From UBA4656 sp002405525 (GTDB lineage: Bacteria; Pseudomonadota; Gammaproteobacteria; Xanthomonadales; Ahniellaceae), in contig DAIMGT010000086.1 in assembly GCA_036723735.1 (NCBI GenBank), positions 1 through 13,730 on the forward strand: a DNA stretch of 13,730 nucleotides, in the 5' to 3' direction. This document shows positions 1 through 6,170 of the stretch, piece after piece (positions within the stretch are counted from its first letter, which is position 1; each line of letters begins with the position of its first letter). The notes below the pieces were generated by a model that was not told the origin of the DNA, ran no database searches, and was given only the letters and a program-made list of their open reading frames with translations. Position numbers and translations under genes: made by a program.

Positions 1-216
1 ATGTACCCCAAACCCTAACCCGCAATGCGCGGGGCACAACTACAAGTCGACCCCAAGATGGGGCTGATAAGTGACGTGATATTGAATCGCACCTCACCCC
101 CCGGTCAAGCGATTTTCCTACAAGGATCAACGGCATTTTCCTATCCCTCGCGCCACGATTGACGCATAACGTGTCCCCACCGCCCGATGGCGGTCCGCAC
201 AGGAGGCGCGGGGCAC
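1..216. other. Upstream region of the integron integrase; possible attI end
   Basis: This non-coding stretch precedes the integrase gene. In integrons the attI site and the start of the cassette array lie just upstream of intI and face away from it, so the array would continue to the left of base 1. The + strand carries CCCTAAC at 13-19 (GTTAGGG on the - strand) and GCACAAC at 34-40 (GTTGTGC on the - strand). Each is close to the integron core site GTTRRRY, with one mismatch apiece. No complete attC site can be drawn. Bases 60-130 are less GC-rich than the surroundings, as expected for a promoter area, but I see no convincing -35/-10 pair and no CTG-N10-CAG LexA box. Calling this attI is inference from position plus weak core matches. 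Confidence 0.3.
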
Positions 217-1308
217 ATGGATCGTGCGATGCAGGGACGCGGGACCGGCAGCGATGCGGCCGGGCCGACGGATGCGGCCACGACCGGCGACGGAACGCCG
301 GTCCGCCGCGGGCTGTTCCAGGTGGTGCGGGAGCGCATGCGCCGCCTCGGCCTGAGCCTGCGCACGGAGCGCGCGTACCTGGCGTGGATCCGCCGTTTCG
401 TCGCCGCGAATGGGCGGCGGCATCCGCGCGAACTCGGTGCGCCCGAGGTCGAGGCCTTTCTCACCATGCTCGCCGTGCGCGACCAGGTCGCGCCGGCGAC
501 CCAGAACCAGGCGCTGAGCGCGCTGCTGTTCCTGTACCGCGAAGTGCTGGCCATCCAATTGCCGTGGATGGAGGACATCCAACGCGCCAAGTCCACGCGG
601 CGACTTCCCGTCGTGCTGACCTCGGACGAAGTCGCGCGCGTGCTCGACGCGATGATCGGGCGCGCGTGGTTGATGGCCGCGCTGCTGTACGGCACGGGCA
701 TGCGGTTGATGGAATGCCTGCGCCTTCGGATCAAGGACATCGACTTTGCGTCACGCGCGATCATCGTGCGCGACGGCAAGGGCGGCAAGGACCGGGTGAC
801 GATGCTGCCCGATGCGCTGACCGACGCATTGCGCAGGCAGGTCGAGGACGCCTTGCGCCTGCACGAGGCGGACCTGCGCGACGGCGGCGGCGAGGTCTGG
901 CTGCCCGCCGCGCTGGCACGCAAGTACCGCAATGCGGCGTGCGAACCTGGCTGGCAGTATGTCTTTCCGGCGGCGGACCGGTCGCGCGACCCACGCAGCG
1001 GGGCGGTCCGCCGCCACCATGTGGACGAACAATTGCTGCAGCGCGCGGTGCGCCGCGCGGTGCAGCGCGCGCGCATTCTCAAGCCCGCCACCTGCCACAC
1101 GCTGCGCCACTCGTTCGCGACGCACCTGCTGGAGGCGGGCTACGACATCCGCACCGTGCAGGAACTGCTGGGGCACTCGGACGTGTCGACCACGCAGATC
1201 TACACCCATGTGCTCAATCGCGGACCCGGAGGCGTGGTCAGCCCGGTGGACCGGGCGGCGCGGCTGTTGCCCGGCCTGCCGCGCGCCGGCGCTGTGGCAC
1301 GGAAATGA
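217..1308 (+). CDS. intI: Integron integrase IntI (tyrosine recombinase)
   Basis: Site-specific tyrosine recombinase that would insert and excise gene cassettes at attI and attC sites. Numbering from base 217 gives 363 residues. An N-terminal core-binding domain (about 25-110, with a SLRTERAYLAWIRRF-like start) precedes the catalytic domain. Visible catalytic residues are Arg163 (YGTGMR), a hairpin Lys at 188 or 191 (DGKGGKDR), His294 and Arg297 (HTLRH), His320 (LLGHSDV) and the nucleophile Tyr329 (IYTHV). The stretch at about 231-252 (LARKYRNAACEPGWQYVFPA) is the extra segment that separates integron integrases from XerC/D and phage integrases. The start at 217 is chosen because AGGAGG lies at 201-206; ATG 187 is in frame but lacks a Shine-Dalgarno sequence. 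The reading frame is uninterrupted and all key residues are kept, so the enzyme is probably functional. Chromosomal integrons are known in Xanthomonas, where intI is often degraded. Confidence 0.9.
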   Translation: MDRAMQGRGTGSDAAGPTDAATTGDGTPVRRGLFQVVRERMRRLGLSLRTERAYLAWIRRFVAANGRRHPRELGAPEVEAFLTMLAVRDQVAPATQNQALSALLFLYREVLAIQLPWMEDIQRAKSTRRLPVVLTSDEVARVLDAMIGRAWLMAALLYGTGMRLMECLRLRIKDIDFASRAIIVRDGKGGKDRVTMLPDALTDALRRQVEDALRLHEADLRDGGGEVWLPAALARKYRNAACEPGWQYVFPAADRSRDPRSGAVRRHHVDEQLLQRAVRRAVQRARILKPATCHTLRHSFATHLLEAGYDIRTVQELLGHSDVSTTQIYTHVLNRGPGGVVSPVDRAARLLPGLPRAGAVARK

Positions 1309-1312
1309 CCGG

Positions 1313-1337
1313 CGGGCGTCCTGCCCGGCTACGCTTT
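1313..1337 (+). terminator. Weak hairpin after intI
   Basis: Just after the intI stop codon, CGGGC (1313-1317) pairs with GCCCG (1323-1327) around a 5-base loop, and a short TTTT follows at 1334-1337. The stem is only 5 bp and the T run is offset, so this is a possible weak intrinsic terminator at best. Confidence 0.25.
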
Positions 1338-1449
1338 TCATCGCGGGTGGGCATGGCATTCGCCGCGCTGATTCCACCCTGCGTGTCATCCGACGTGTCG
1401 CGGAGGACCGGGTTGCGCTCTCTCCACCCCGTCACATCCACCCTCCGGC

Positions 1450-1677
1450 ATGCCCGAATCGGCGCGGATGTCGGCCTTGACGGGGTCGCGCCTGCGCCGG
1501 AGACTGTCCCAATGGAGCGCTTGCCCACCCGTCGCCCTAGCGCCGGCGCGCGCCACGCCGGACCCGGGATCGCCGCGCGAGCGCCTGTTCCGCGCGCTCG
1601 GGTTGGGCCGGCGCGCCCAGTATCTGCGCCAGTTGGGCGAACATGCTCGATCCCGCGCGATCGATCGCCCTCGCTGA
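1450..1677 (+). CDS. Small hypothetical protein upstream of the nucleotidyltransferase
   Basis: Unrecognised 75-residue ORF. The last 35 residues (from SPRERLFRALGLGRRAQYLR onward) have coherent helical, Arg-rich composition and strong G/C at third codon positions. The first 40 residues are Pro/Ala-rich and may not be coding, so the true start could be further in. Its 3' end overlaps the following nucleotidyltransferase ORF by 35 bases in another frame, the arrangement expected of a translationally coupled partner. A small protein encoded just before an AbiEii-type nucleotidyltransferase could be an antitoxin-like or regulatory partner, but nothing in the sequence proves that. No good ribosome binding site precedes ATG 1450. 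It could also be a chance ORF in GC-rich DNA. Confidence 0.35.
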   Translation: MPESARMSALTGSRLRRRLSQWSACPPVALAPARATPDPGSPRERLFRALGLGRRAQYLRQLGEHARSRAIDRPR

Positions 1678-2249
1678 ACGGGTCGCCGAGATCGCGCGGC
1701 AACTCGGCTTCGAGTCGGCACTGATCGGCGCGGGTGCGCTGGCGGTGCACCGCTACACGCGAGGAACCGAGGACATCGACCTTGCGGGCGTCCACGACCC
1801 TGGCGTGGAACTCGCCGCACTGGCACGGGAACTGCGCGAACGGGCGCTGCGCGCGACCTTGCGGCTGCCGGATGACCAGGACCCTCTGGGCGGCGTCATC
1901 ACGATCCACCCGGCACGGGACGACCATGGCGGGTCGGACGACCGGGTCGAGGTCGTGAACTTCCGGAATCCCGGCGATCCCGCCGGCAACCCCGGCCCGG
2001 GCGCGCTGACGCGTGCGCGGCCGCTGCCGGAGAGCGCGCTCCGCTGCGTCACGGTCGAGGACCTGGTGGCCCTGAAACTGCACGCGGGCGGGCTCGCCGA
2101 TCGATCACGCCGACATCGTCGAGTTGCTGGCGCGCAATCCCGACGTCGATCCGGCGCAACGGCACGCCATCGCATCGCCATTCGATGCAACGGGCATCCT
2201 CGAAGGATTGATGGACCGGGCCGCTCAGCGCCGCGCGACGCCGCGATAG
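1643..2249 (+). pseudogene. AbiEii-like nucleotidyltransferase, frameshifted
   Basis: The first 150 or so residues form a nucleotidyltransferase-fold protein of the AbiEii/DUF1814-like kind. The motif GALAVHRYTRGTEDIDLAG (about residues 32-50) matches the G-x(n)-D-x-D nucleotide- and metal-binding signature, and VTVEDLVALKLHAGG (about 136-150) is the typical helix near the C-terminus. At 2099-2106 the tetramer GATC is present twice in a row. Removing one copy restores an open frame reading ADHADIVELLARNPDVDP and ending at the TAG at 2247-2249, for a protein of about 200 residues. Left as it is, the frame runs on into unrelated Arg-rich sequence and stops only at 2503, overlapping pntB. The gene is therefore broken, unless the duplication is an assembly error. 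AbiEii is the toxin half of an abortive-infection/toxin-antitoxin pair, but many relatives have unknown roles. Confidence 0.7.
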
Positions 2250-2338
2250 CGCGTCGCGGACGCGGCGTCGCGACCCGCGGCCCGCTCCAGGCGGATCGGG
2301 TGCAAGGCGTCCAAGCGTGCCGCGAGATCGAAGTGCTC

Positions 2339-2382
2339 GCGGCGCACGCGCCGCTCCCCAAGGGCCGTGGTCTCGCCACGGC
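2339..2382 (-). terminator. Hairpins downstream of pntB
   Basis: On the - strand, 22 bases beyond the pntB stop codon, a 7-bp stem (2364-2370 with 2376-2382, GCCGTGG/CCACGGC) closes a 5-base loop. A second GC palindrome follows at 2339-2354 (GCGGCGC with GCGCCGC). There is no T run, so this would be a Rho-assisted or 3'-protecting structure rather than a classical intrinsic terminator. Its position fits the end of the pnt transcript. Confidence 0.4.
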
Positions 2383-2403
2383 GCATCGGGGAAGACGGCG
2401 GGC

Positions 2404-3864
2404 TCAGTGCCCGCCGCCGGAATCCACCGCCTTGAGCTCGGCGATCAGCTTGTTCGCCGCTTCCTGGCCGTCGGCGTACAGCATGCTGCAGTTGTCGGCG
2501 TAGAACAGGGCGTTCTCGATGCCGGCGAAGCCCGTTCCCTTGCCGCGCTTGATGACGATGACCTTCTTCGCGTTGACCACGTCGAGGATCGGCATGCCGT
2601 AGATCGGGCTCGACTTGTCGGTCTTGGCCACCGGGTTCACCACGTCGTTGGCGCCGATCACGATCGCCACGTCGCAGGTCGCGAACTCGGGGTTGATGTC
2701 GTCCATGTCGGCGATCAGGTCGTACGGGACGCCGGCCTCGGCGAGCAGCACGTTCATGTGGCCGGGCATGCGCCCCGCGACCGGGTGGATCGCGAACTTG
2801 ACGTCCTTCTCGCGCTTGATCAGCTGCTGGCACAGCTCCCACATCTTGTGCTGCGCCTGTGCCACCGCCATGCCGTAGCCCGGCACCACGATGACCTTCT
2901 CGGCGAGGTACAGCAGCGAGGCCGCGTCCGAGGCCTCGATCGGCTTCATCGAGCCCTTGATCGCCTCGCCGCTGCCGCCGCCGCCGCCGAAGTTGGAGAA
3001 CAGCACGTTGCTGATCGGCCGGTTCATGGCCTTGGCCATCAACTGCGTGAGCAGCATGCCCGCCGCGCCGACCACGGTGCCGGCGATGATCAGCGACTCG
3101 TTCTGCAGCACGTAGCCCTCGAAGGCCACGGCCAGCCCGGTGAAGGCGTTGTACAGCGAGATCACCACCGGCATGTCGGCGCCGCCGATCGGCAGCGTCA
3201 TCAGCACACCGAACAGGAGGCACAGCGCGAAGAAGGCGATGATCACAGGCACGTCGAGCTGGAACACGAGATAGCCGCCGAGCGCCACGCAGGCCACGAA
3301 CACCAGCAGGTTGACCACCTGCTGGCCACCGAAGGTGAAGCGCTTGTCCAGCCGGCCGTCGAGCTTGGCCCAGGCGATCACCGAACCCGAGAACGAGATC
3401 GCGCCGATCAGCGCGCCGAGGATGGCCAGCACCGACTTGGTGGTGTCCATGCAGGCGTGCGCGGCCATCGCCTGCGGGGTGCACTCGCCGGTGAACGTCG
3501 CGGCGTTGATCATCGCCGCGGCACCGATCGCCGCTGCCGAGCCGCCGCCCATGCCGTTGAAGATGGCGACCATCTGCGGCATGTCGGTGATCGGGACCTT
3601 CTTGCCCCAGACCCAGAACGCGTACGACAGCACGATGGCGAGCACCATCAGGCCGAGGTTGAGCGTGTCGATGCCGTGCTCGCCCCAGGTGGACGGGGCC
3701 ACGAAGGTCACCGCGGTGGCGATGACCATGCCCACGCCGGCCCAGCGGATGCCCTTGCGCGCCGTGACCGGCGAGCCCATCTGCATCAGGCCGAGGATGA
3801 ACAGCAGCGCTGCGGCGAAGTAGCTCGCCTTGGCGAGGAAGTCGAGGATCGCGGCGAGGCTCAT
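2404..3864 (-). CDS. pntB: NAD(P) transhydrogenase subunit beta
   Basis: Membrane subunit of the proton-translocating transhydrogenase, which reduces NADP+ with NADH at the expense of the proton motive force and so supplies NADPH. It has 486 residues, near the usual 460-480. The first 290 or so form the multi-helix membrane domain II, starting with a hydrophobic N-terminus (ILDFLAKASYFAAALLFILG). The C-terminal NADP(H)-binding domain III follows: GYGMAVAQAQHKMWEL at about 328-343, then VAGRMPGHMNVLLAEA, a GANDVVNP loop, and KRGKGTGFAGIENALFY near 438-454. A GGGAGG ribosome binding site lies inside the end of pntAB, and only one base separates that stop codon from this ATG, so the genes are translationally coupled. 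No defects are seen. Confidence 0.97.
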   Translation of the reverse strand: MSLAAILDFLAKASYFAAALLFILGLMQMGSPVTARKGIRWAGVGMVIATAVTFVAPSTWGEHGIDTLNLGLMVLAIVLSYAFWVWGKKVPITDMPQMVAIFNGMGGGSAAAIGAAAMINAATFTGECTPQAMAAHACMDTTKSVLAILGALIGAISFSGSVIAWAKLDGRLDKRFTFGGQQVVNLLVFVACVALGGYLVFQLDVPVIIAFFALCLLFGVLMTLPIGGADMPVVISLYNAFTGLAVAFEGYVLQNESLIIAGTVVGAAGMLLTQLMAKAMNRPISNVLFSNFGGGGGSGEAIKGSMKPIEASDAASLLYLAEKVIVVPGYGMAVAQAQHKMWELCQQLIKREKDVKFAIHPVAGRMPGHMNVLLAEAGVPYDLIADMDDINPEFATCDVAIVIGANDVVNPVAKTDKSSPIYGMPILDVVNAKKVIVIKRGKGTGFAGIENALFYADNCSMLYADGQEAANKLIAELKAVDSGGGH

Positions 3865-3865
3865 C

Positions 3866-4162
3866 TCACTGGCCTCCCGGCTTCTTGCTGGACTTGAACA
3901 TCTCCAGCATGCGCTCGGTCACCACGTAGCCGCCGACCGCGTTGCCCGCGCCGAGCAGCACGGCGATGAAGCCGACCGCGCGCTCGAGGTTCGTGTCGGC
4001 GTGCGCCAGCGCGACCATGCCGCCCACCACCACGATGCCGTGCACGAAGTTCGAGCCCGACATCAGCGGCGTGTGCAGGATCACCGGCACGCGGGAGATG
4101 ATCACATGCCCGGTGATCGCGGCCAGCGCGAAGATGTACAGCGCCAGGAATCCATCCAACAT
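3866..4162 (-). CDS. pntAB: NAD(P) transhydrogenase subunit alpha part 2
   Basis: Small membrane subunit of 98 residues that supplies the three alpha-subunit helices of the proton channel domain. The helices are visible at about 3-24 (FLALYIFALAAITGHVII), 41-57 (HGIVVVGGMVALAHAD) and 63-82 (VGFIAVLLGAGNAVGGYVV). In E. coli this segment is fused to the C-terminus of PntA; here it is a separate gene, as in Rhodospirillum rubrum. The purine-rich GGAGGGGGG ribosome binding site sits across the end of pntAA, whose stop codon ends two bases before this ATG. The short Lys/Gly tail (SSKKPGGQ) is cytoplasmic by expectation. Encoded between the NAD-binding alpha-1 and the beta subunit, it is clearly part of one operon. 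Confidence 0.95.
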   Translation of the reverse strand: MLDGFLALYIFALAAITGHVIISRVPVILHTPLMSGSNFVHGIVVVGGMVALAHADTNLERAVGFIAVLLGAGNAVGGYVVTERMLEMFKSSKKPGGQ

Positions 4163-4164
4163 GG

Positions 4165-5295
4165 TCAGCCCCCCTCCACCAGTTTCTTGGTCGGCTCGTG
4201 CCGGATCTCGCCCGCATGGGTGAGGCAGGTCTTGGCGATCAGCTCGTCCTCCCAGTCCAGCGCGATCGCGCCGTCCTTGATGAACAGGCTGGCGAAGTTG
4301 AACAGGTTCTTGGCGTACATCTCGCTGGCGTGGATCGCCCCCATGCTCGGCAGGCCGACCGGCCCGACGATGGTCACTGCGCCGTGGACGATGGTCTCAC
4401 CGGGCTTCGTGAGTTCGCAGTTGCCGCCGGTCTCGGCGGCGAGGTCGACGATCACGCTGCCGGCCTTCATGCCCTCGACCATGGCCTTGGAGATGATCTT
4501 CGGCGCGGGGCGGCCAGGCACCGCGGCCGTGGTCACGATGACGTCGATGCCCTTGAGGTGTTCGCCGAGTCGGCGCTGCTGCTCGGCGCGCTCGTCGGCG
4601 GTGAGTTCGCGCGCGTAGCCGCCGCTGCCGGACGCCGACACGCCGAGGTCGAGGAACTTCGCGCCCAGCGACTGGATCTGTTCCTTCACCTCGGGGCGCA
4701 CGTCGAAACCTTCCACCTGCGCGCCCAGCCGGCGCGCGGTGGCGATCGCCTGCAGGCCGGCCACGCCGGCGCCGACGATCAGCACCTTGCTCGGGCGGAT
4801 GGTGCCCGCGGCGGTGGTGAGCATGGGGAAGAACTTGGGGCTCTGCTGGGCGGCGATCAGCACCGCCTTGTAGCCGGCCATGCCGGCCTGCGAGGACAGG
4901 ATGTCCATCGCCTGCGCGCGCGTGGTGCGCGGCAGCAGTTCCATCGCGAAGGCGGTGACCTTGCGGTCGCGCAGGGCCCTGGTGCGCTCCGGATTCAGGT
5001 GCGGCTGCAGGGTCGCCAACAGGACCGATCCTTCGCGCAGTGCGGCAATTTCGTCCAGCGTGGGCGGGGCGACCTTGAAGACCACATCGGCCCTGCCCAG
5101 CACCGCCTTCGGGTCGTCGACCACCTCCACGCCGTCGCCGAAACTGGCGTCCGGCAGGTGGGTGGGATCGCCCGCGCCGCGCTGCAGCGCGACCGTGGCG
5201 CCCAGCGGCCTGAGTTTCTTGACGACGTCCGGCACGAGCGCGACGCGGCGCTCGTTGGGTGCGGTCTCGCGCACCACCCCGATGGTGACCGGCAT
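4165..5295 (-). CDS. pntAA: NAD(P) transhydrogenase subunit alpha part 1
   Basis: Soluble NAD(H)-binding domain I of the transhydrogenase, 376 residues (R. rubrum counterpart about 384). It is related to alanine dehydrogenase: the N-terminus MPVTIGVVRETAPNERRVAL is typical. The Rossmann fold begins at about 168-180 (VLIVGAGVAGLQAIATA), followed by the acidic strand end GFDVRPE. The segment SGSGGYARELTADE (about 221-234) corresponds to the approach to the mobile loop, and TTAAVPGRPAPKIIS and VDLAAETGGN are the signature blocks of the family. The start at 5295 is preferred over an upstream in-frame ATG at 5454 because conserved homology begins there and GGGGAGA lies 6 bases upstream. The upstream extension runs through the palindromic repeat and is not coding. 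First gene of the pntAA-pntAB-pntB operon. Confidence 0.97.
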   Translation of the reverse strand: MPVTIGVVRETAPNERRVALVPDVVKKLRPLGATVALQRGAGDPTHLPDASFGDGVEVVDDPKAVLGRADVVFKVAPPTLDEIAALREGSVLLATLQPHLNPERTRALRDRKVTAFAMELLPRTTRAQAMDILSSQAGMAGYKAVLIAAQQSPKFFPMLTTAAGTIRPSKVLIVGAGVAGLQAIATARRLGAQVEGFDVRPEVKEQIQSLGAKFLDLGVSASGSGGYARELTADERAEQQRRLGEHLKGIDVIVTTAAVPGRPAPKIISKAMVEGMKAGSVIVDLAAETGGNCELTKPGETIVHGAVTIVGPVGLPSMGAIHASEMYAKNLFNFASLFIKDGAIALDWEDELIAKTCLTHAGEIRHEPTKKLVEGG

Positions 5296-5369
5296 GATTT
5301 CTCCCCGAGTACGCTGGCTTCCCGATGGTACGCCATGCGCTGGCGGCTGTGGGAGTCGGCGCACGGCTG

Positions 5370-5396
5370 GAGGGCCCAGGGCGCAGGGCCCAGTGA
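5370..5396. repeat. Three-copy GGGCCC heptamer repeat (copy 1)
   Basis: Three tandem copies of the 7-mer AGGGCCC, the middle one changed to AGGGCGC. The 27-base unit matches 10508-10534 at 23 positions and lies in the leader region of a - strand gene in both places. A partial copy in the opposite orientation (CCCTGGGCCCTTT) lies at 5520-5532. The function is unknown. Confidence 0.6.
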
Positions 5397-5420
5397 CTGA
5401 AGTGGCGCCGCAATCTTTGC

Positions 5421-5487
5421 AGGGTGCAATGAGCGCAGCGACGCACCGCGTCATGCGGGCAGTGCGTCGCTGCGCTCATTGCACCCT
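5421..5487. repeat. REP/BIME-like palindromic repeat (copy 1)
   Basis: Two 26-base arms (5421-5446 and 5462-5487) are perfect reverse complements around a 15-base spacer. Each arm begins AGGGTGCAATGAGCGCAGCG read inward. On the - strand the right arm is preceded by GT, giving the GTAG head (5486-5489 complement) that is typical of REP elements mobilised by RAYT (REP-associated tyrosine) transposases. The same arms recur at 11602-11683. As RNA this would form a very stable hairpin between the divergent pntAA and nitroreductase genes. Assignment to the REP class is inferred; no RAYT gene is in the window. Confidence 0.75.
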
Positions 5488-5528
5488 ACGCCGCCCGACC
5501 CGTCCCAATCGGTCTGGACCCTGGGCCC

Positions 5529-5556
5529 TTTCCGCCACATCCCCACCGGCTAAACT
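5529..5556 (+). promoter_or_regulatory. Possible promoter of the nitroreductase gene
   Basis: TAAACT at 5551-5556 could serve as a -10 box, with TTTCCG at 5529-5534 as a poor -35 box and a 16-base spacer. It is the only AT-rich hexamer in the last 60 bases before the ATG. The match is weak. Confidence 0.25.
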
Positions 5557-5586
5557 CGCTCCCAGCCCCCGCCCCCACCGCCGCCG

Positions 5587-6165
5587 ATGACCGACACTCC
5601 CCTGGCCTTCCTCCAGCGCCGCCAGTCCGTGCCCTCGAAGGCCCTCGGCGAGCCGGGCCCGGACGCGGCGCAGTTGAAGATCCTGCTCGATCTGGCCGTG
5701 CGCGTACCCGACCACGGGCGGCTCACGCCGTGGCGCTTCATCCGCATCGCCGGCGCGCAGCGGGCGGCATTCGGAACCAGGCTGGCCGACCTGATGCTGG
5801 CGCGCGACCCGACGGCGGATCCCGCCAAGGTGGACAAGGAGCGCCACCGCTACATCCACGCACCGCTGGTGATGGCGGTGGTGGCGTCGCTGACCGCGGG
5901 CCACAAGGTTCCCGAGCAGGAGCAATTGCTGTCGGCCGGCCTCGCCGCCTACAACCTGCTGCTCGGCGCGCAGGTGCTGGGATTCGGCGCGCAGTGGCTG
6001 ACCGGCTTCGCGGCCTACGATGTCGAAGTCGCGCGCTGGTTCGGGCTGGCGGCGCACGAGCGCATCGTCGCCTTCGTGCACATCGGCACGCCGCGCGAGC
6101 CCGGCGCCGAGCGCGCCCGCCCGGACGCGTTGGCCCGCCTGTCCGACCTCGCGCTGGCGGACTGA
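5587..6165 (+). CDS. Nitroreductase family protein (YdjA-like)
   Basis: Probable FMN-dependent NAD(P)H oxidoreductase of 192 residues, close to the length of E. coli YdjA (183). Family blocks are visible: RRQSVPSK (11-18, FMN phosphate contact), VRVPDHGRLTPWRFIRI (38-54), EQEQLLSAGLAAYNLLLGAQ (110-129) followed by LGFGAQWLTG (131-140), and a C-terminal HIGTPRE strand and turn (FMN contact). Such proteins form homodimers in the cytoplasm with two FMN sites at the interface. The natural substrate of the YdjA branch is not well established, so no specific reaction is claimed. The coding frame ends 5 bases before the GTG of the exonuclease gene, which suggests one transcript. Confidence 0.9.
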   Translation: MTDTPLAFLQRRQSVPSKALGEPGPDAAQLKILLDLAVRVPDHGRLTPWRFIRIAGAQRAAFGTRLADLMLARDPTADPAKVDKERHRYIHAPLVMAVVASLTAGHKVPEQEQLLSAGLAAYNLLLGAQVLGFGAQWLTGFAAYDVEVARWFGLAAHERIVAFVHIGTPREPGAERARPDALARLSDLALAD

Positions 6166-6170
6166 CGCCC

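Noticed and set aside
41..186. LexA box or strong promoter for intI
   Set aside because: No CTG-N10-CAG and no xanthomonad-type TTAGTA palindrome; no -35/-10 pair with acceptable spacing.
159..1724. Long + strand ORF of 521 codons overlapping intI
   Set aside because: It is the alternate frame of the integrase, rich in Arg, Pro and Gly with no recognisable domain; the intI frame has clear catalytic motifs.
1238..2083. 281-codon - strand ORF opposite the nucleotidyltransferase
   Set aside because: Mirror of the nucleotidyltransferase frame; no motif of its own and it crosses the end of intI.
2225..2386. 53-codon - strand ORF after pntB
   Set aside because: It starts inside a hairpin, has no ribosome binding site that I can see and no recognised homology; mentioned only as part of the structured region.
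2317..3897. 526-codon + strand ORF opposite pntB
   Set aside because: His/Arg/Asp-rich antisense shadow of pntB; no domain and composition typical of a complement frame in GC-rich DNA.
4198..5400. 400-codon + strand ORF opposite pntAA
   Set aside because: Antisense shadow of pntAA, and its end runs into the palindromic repeat region.
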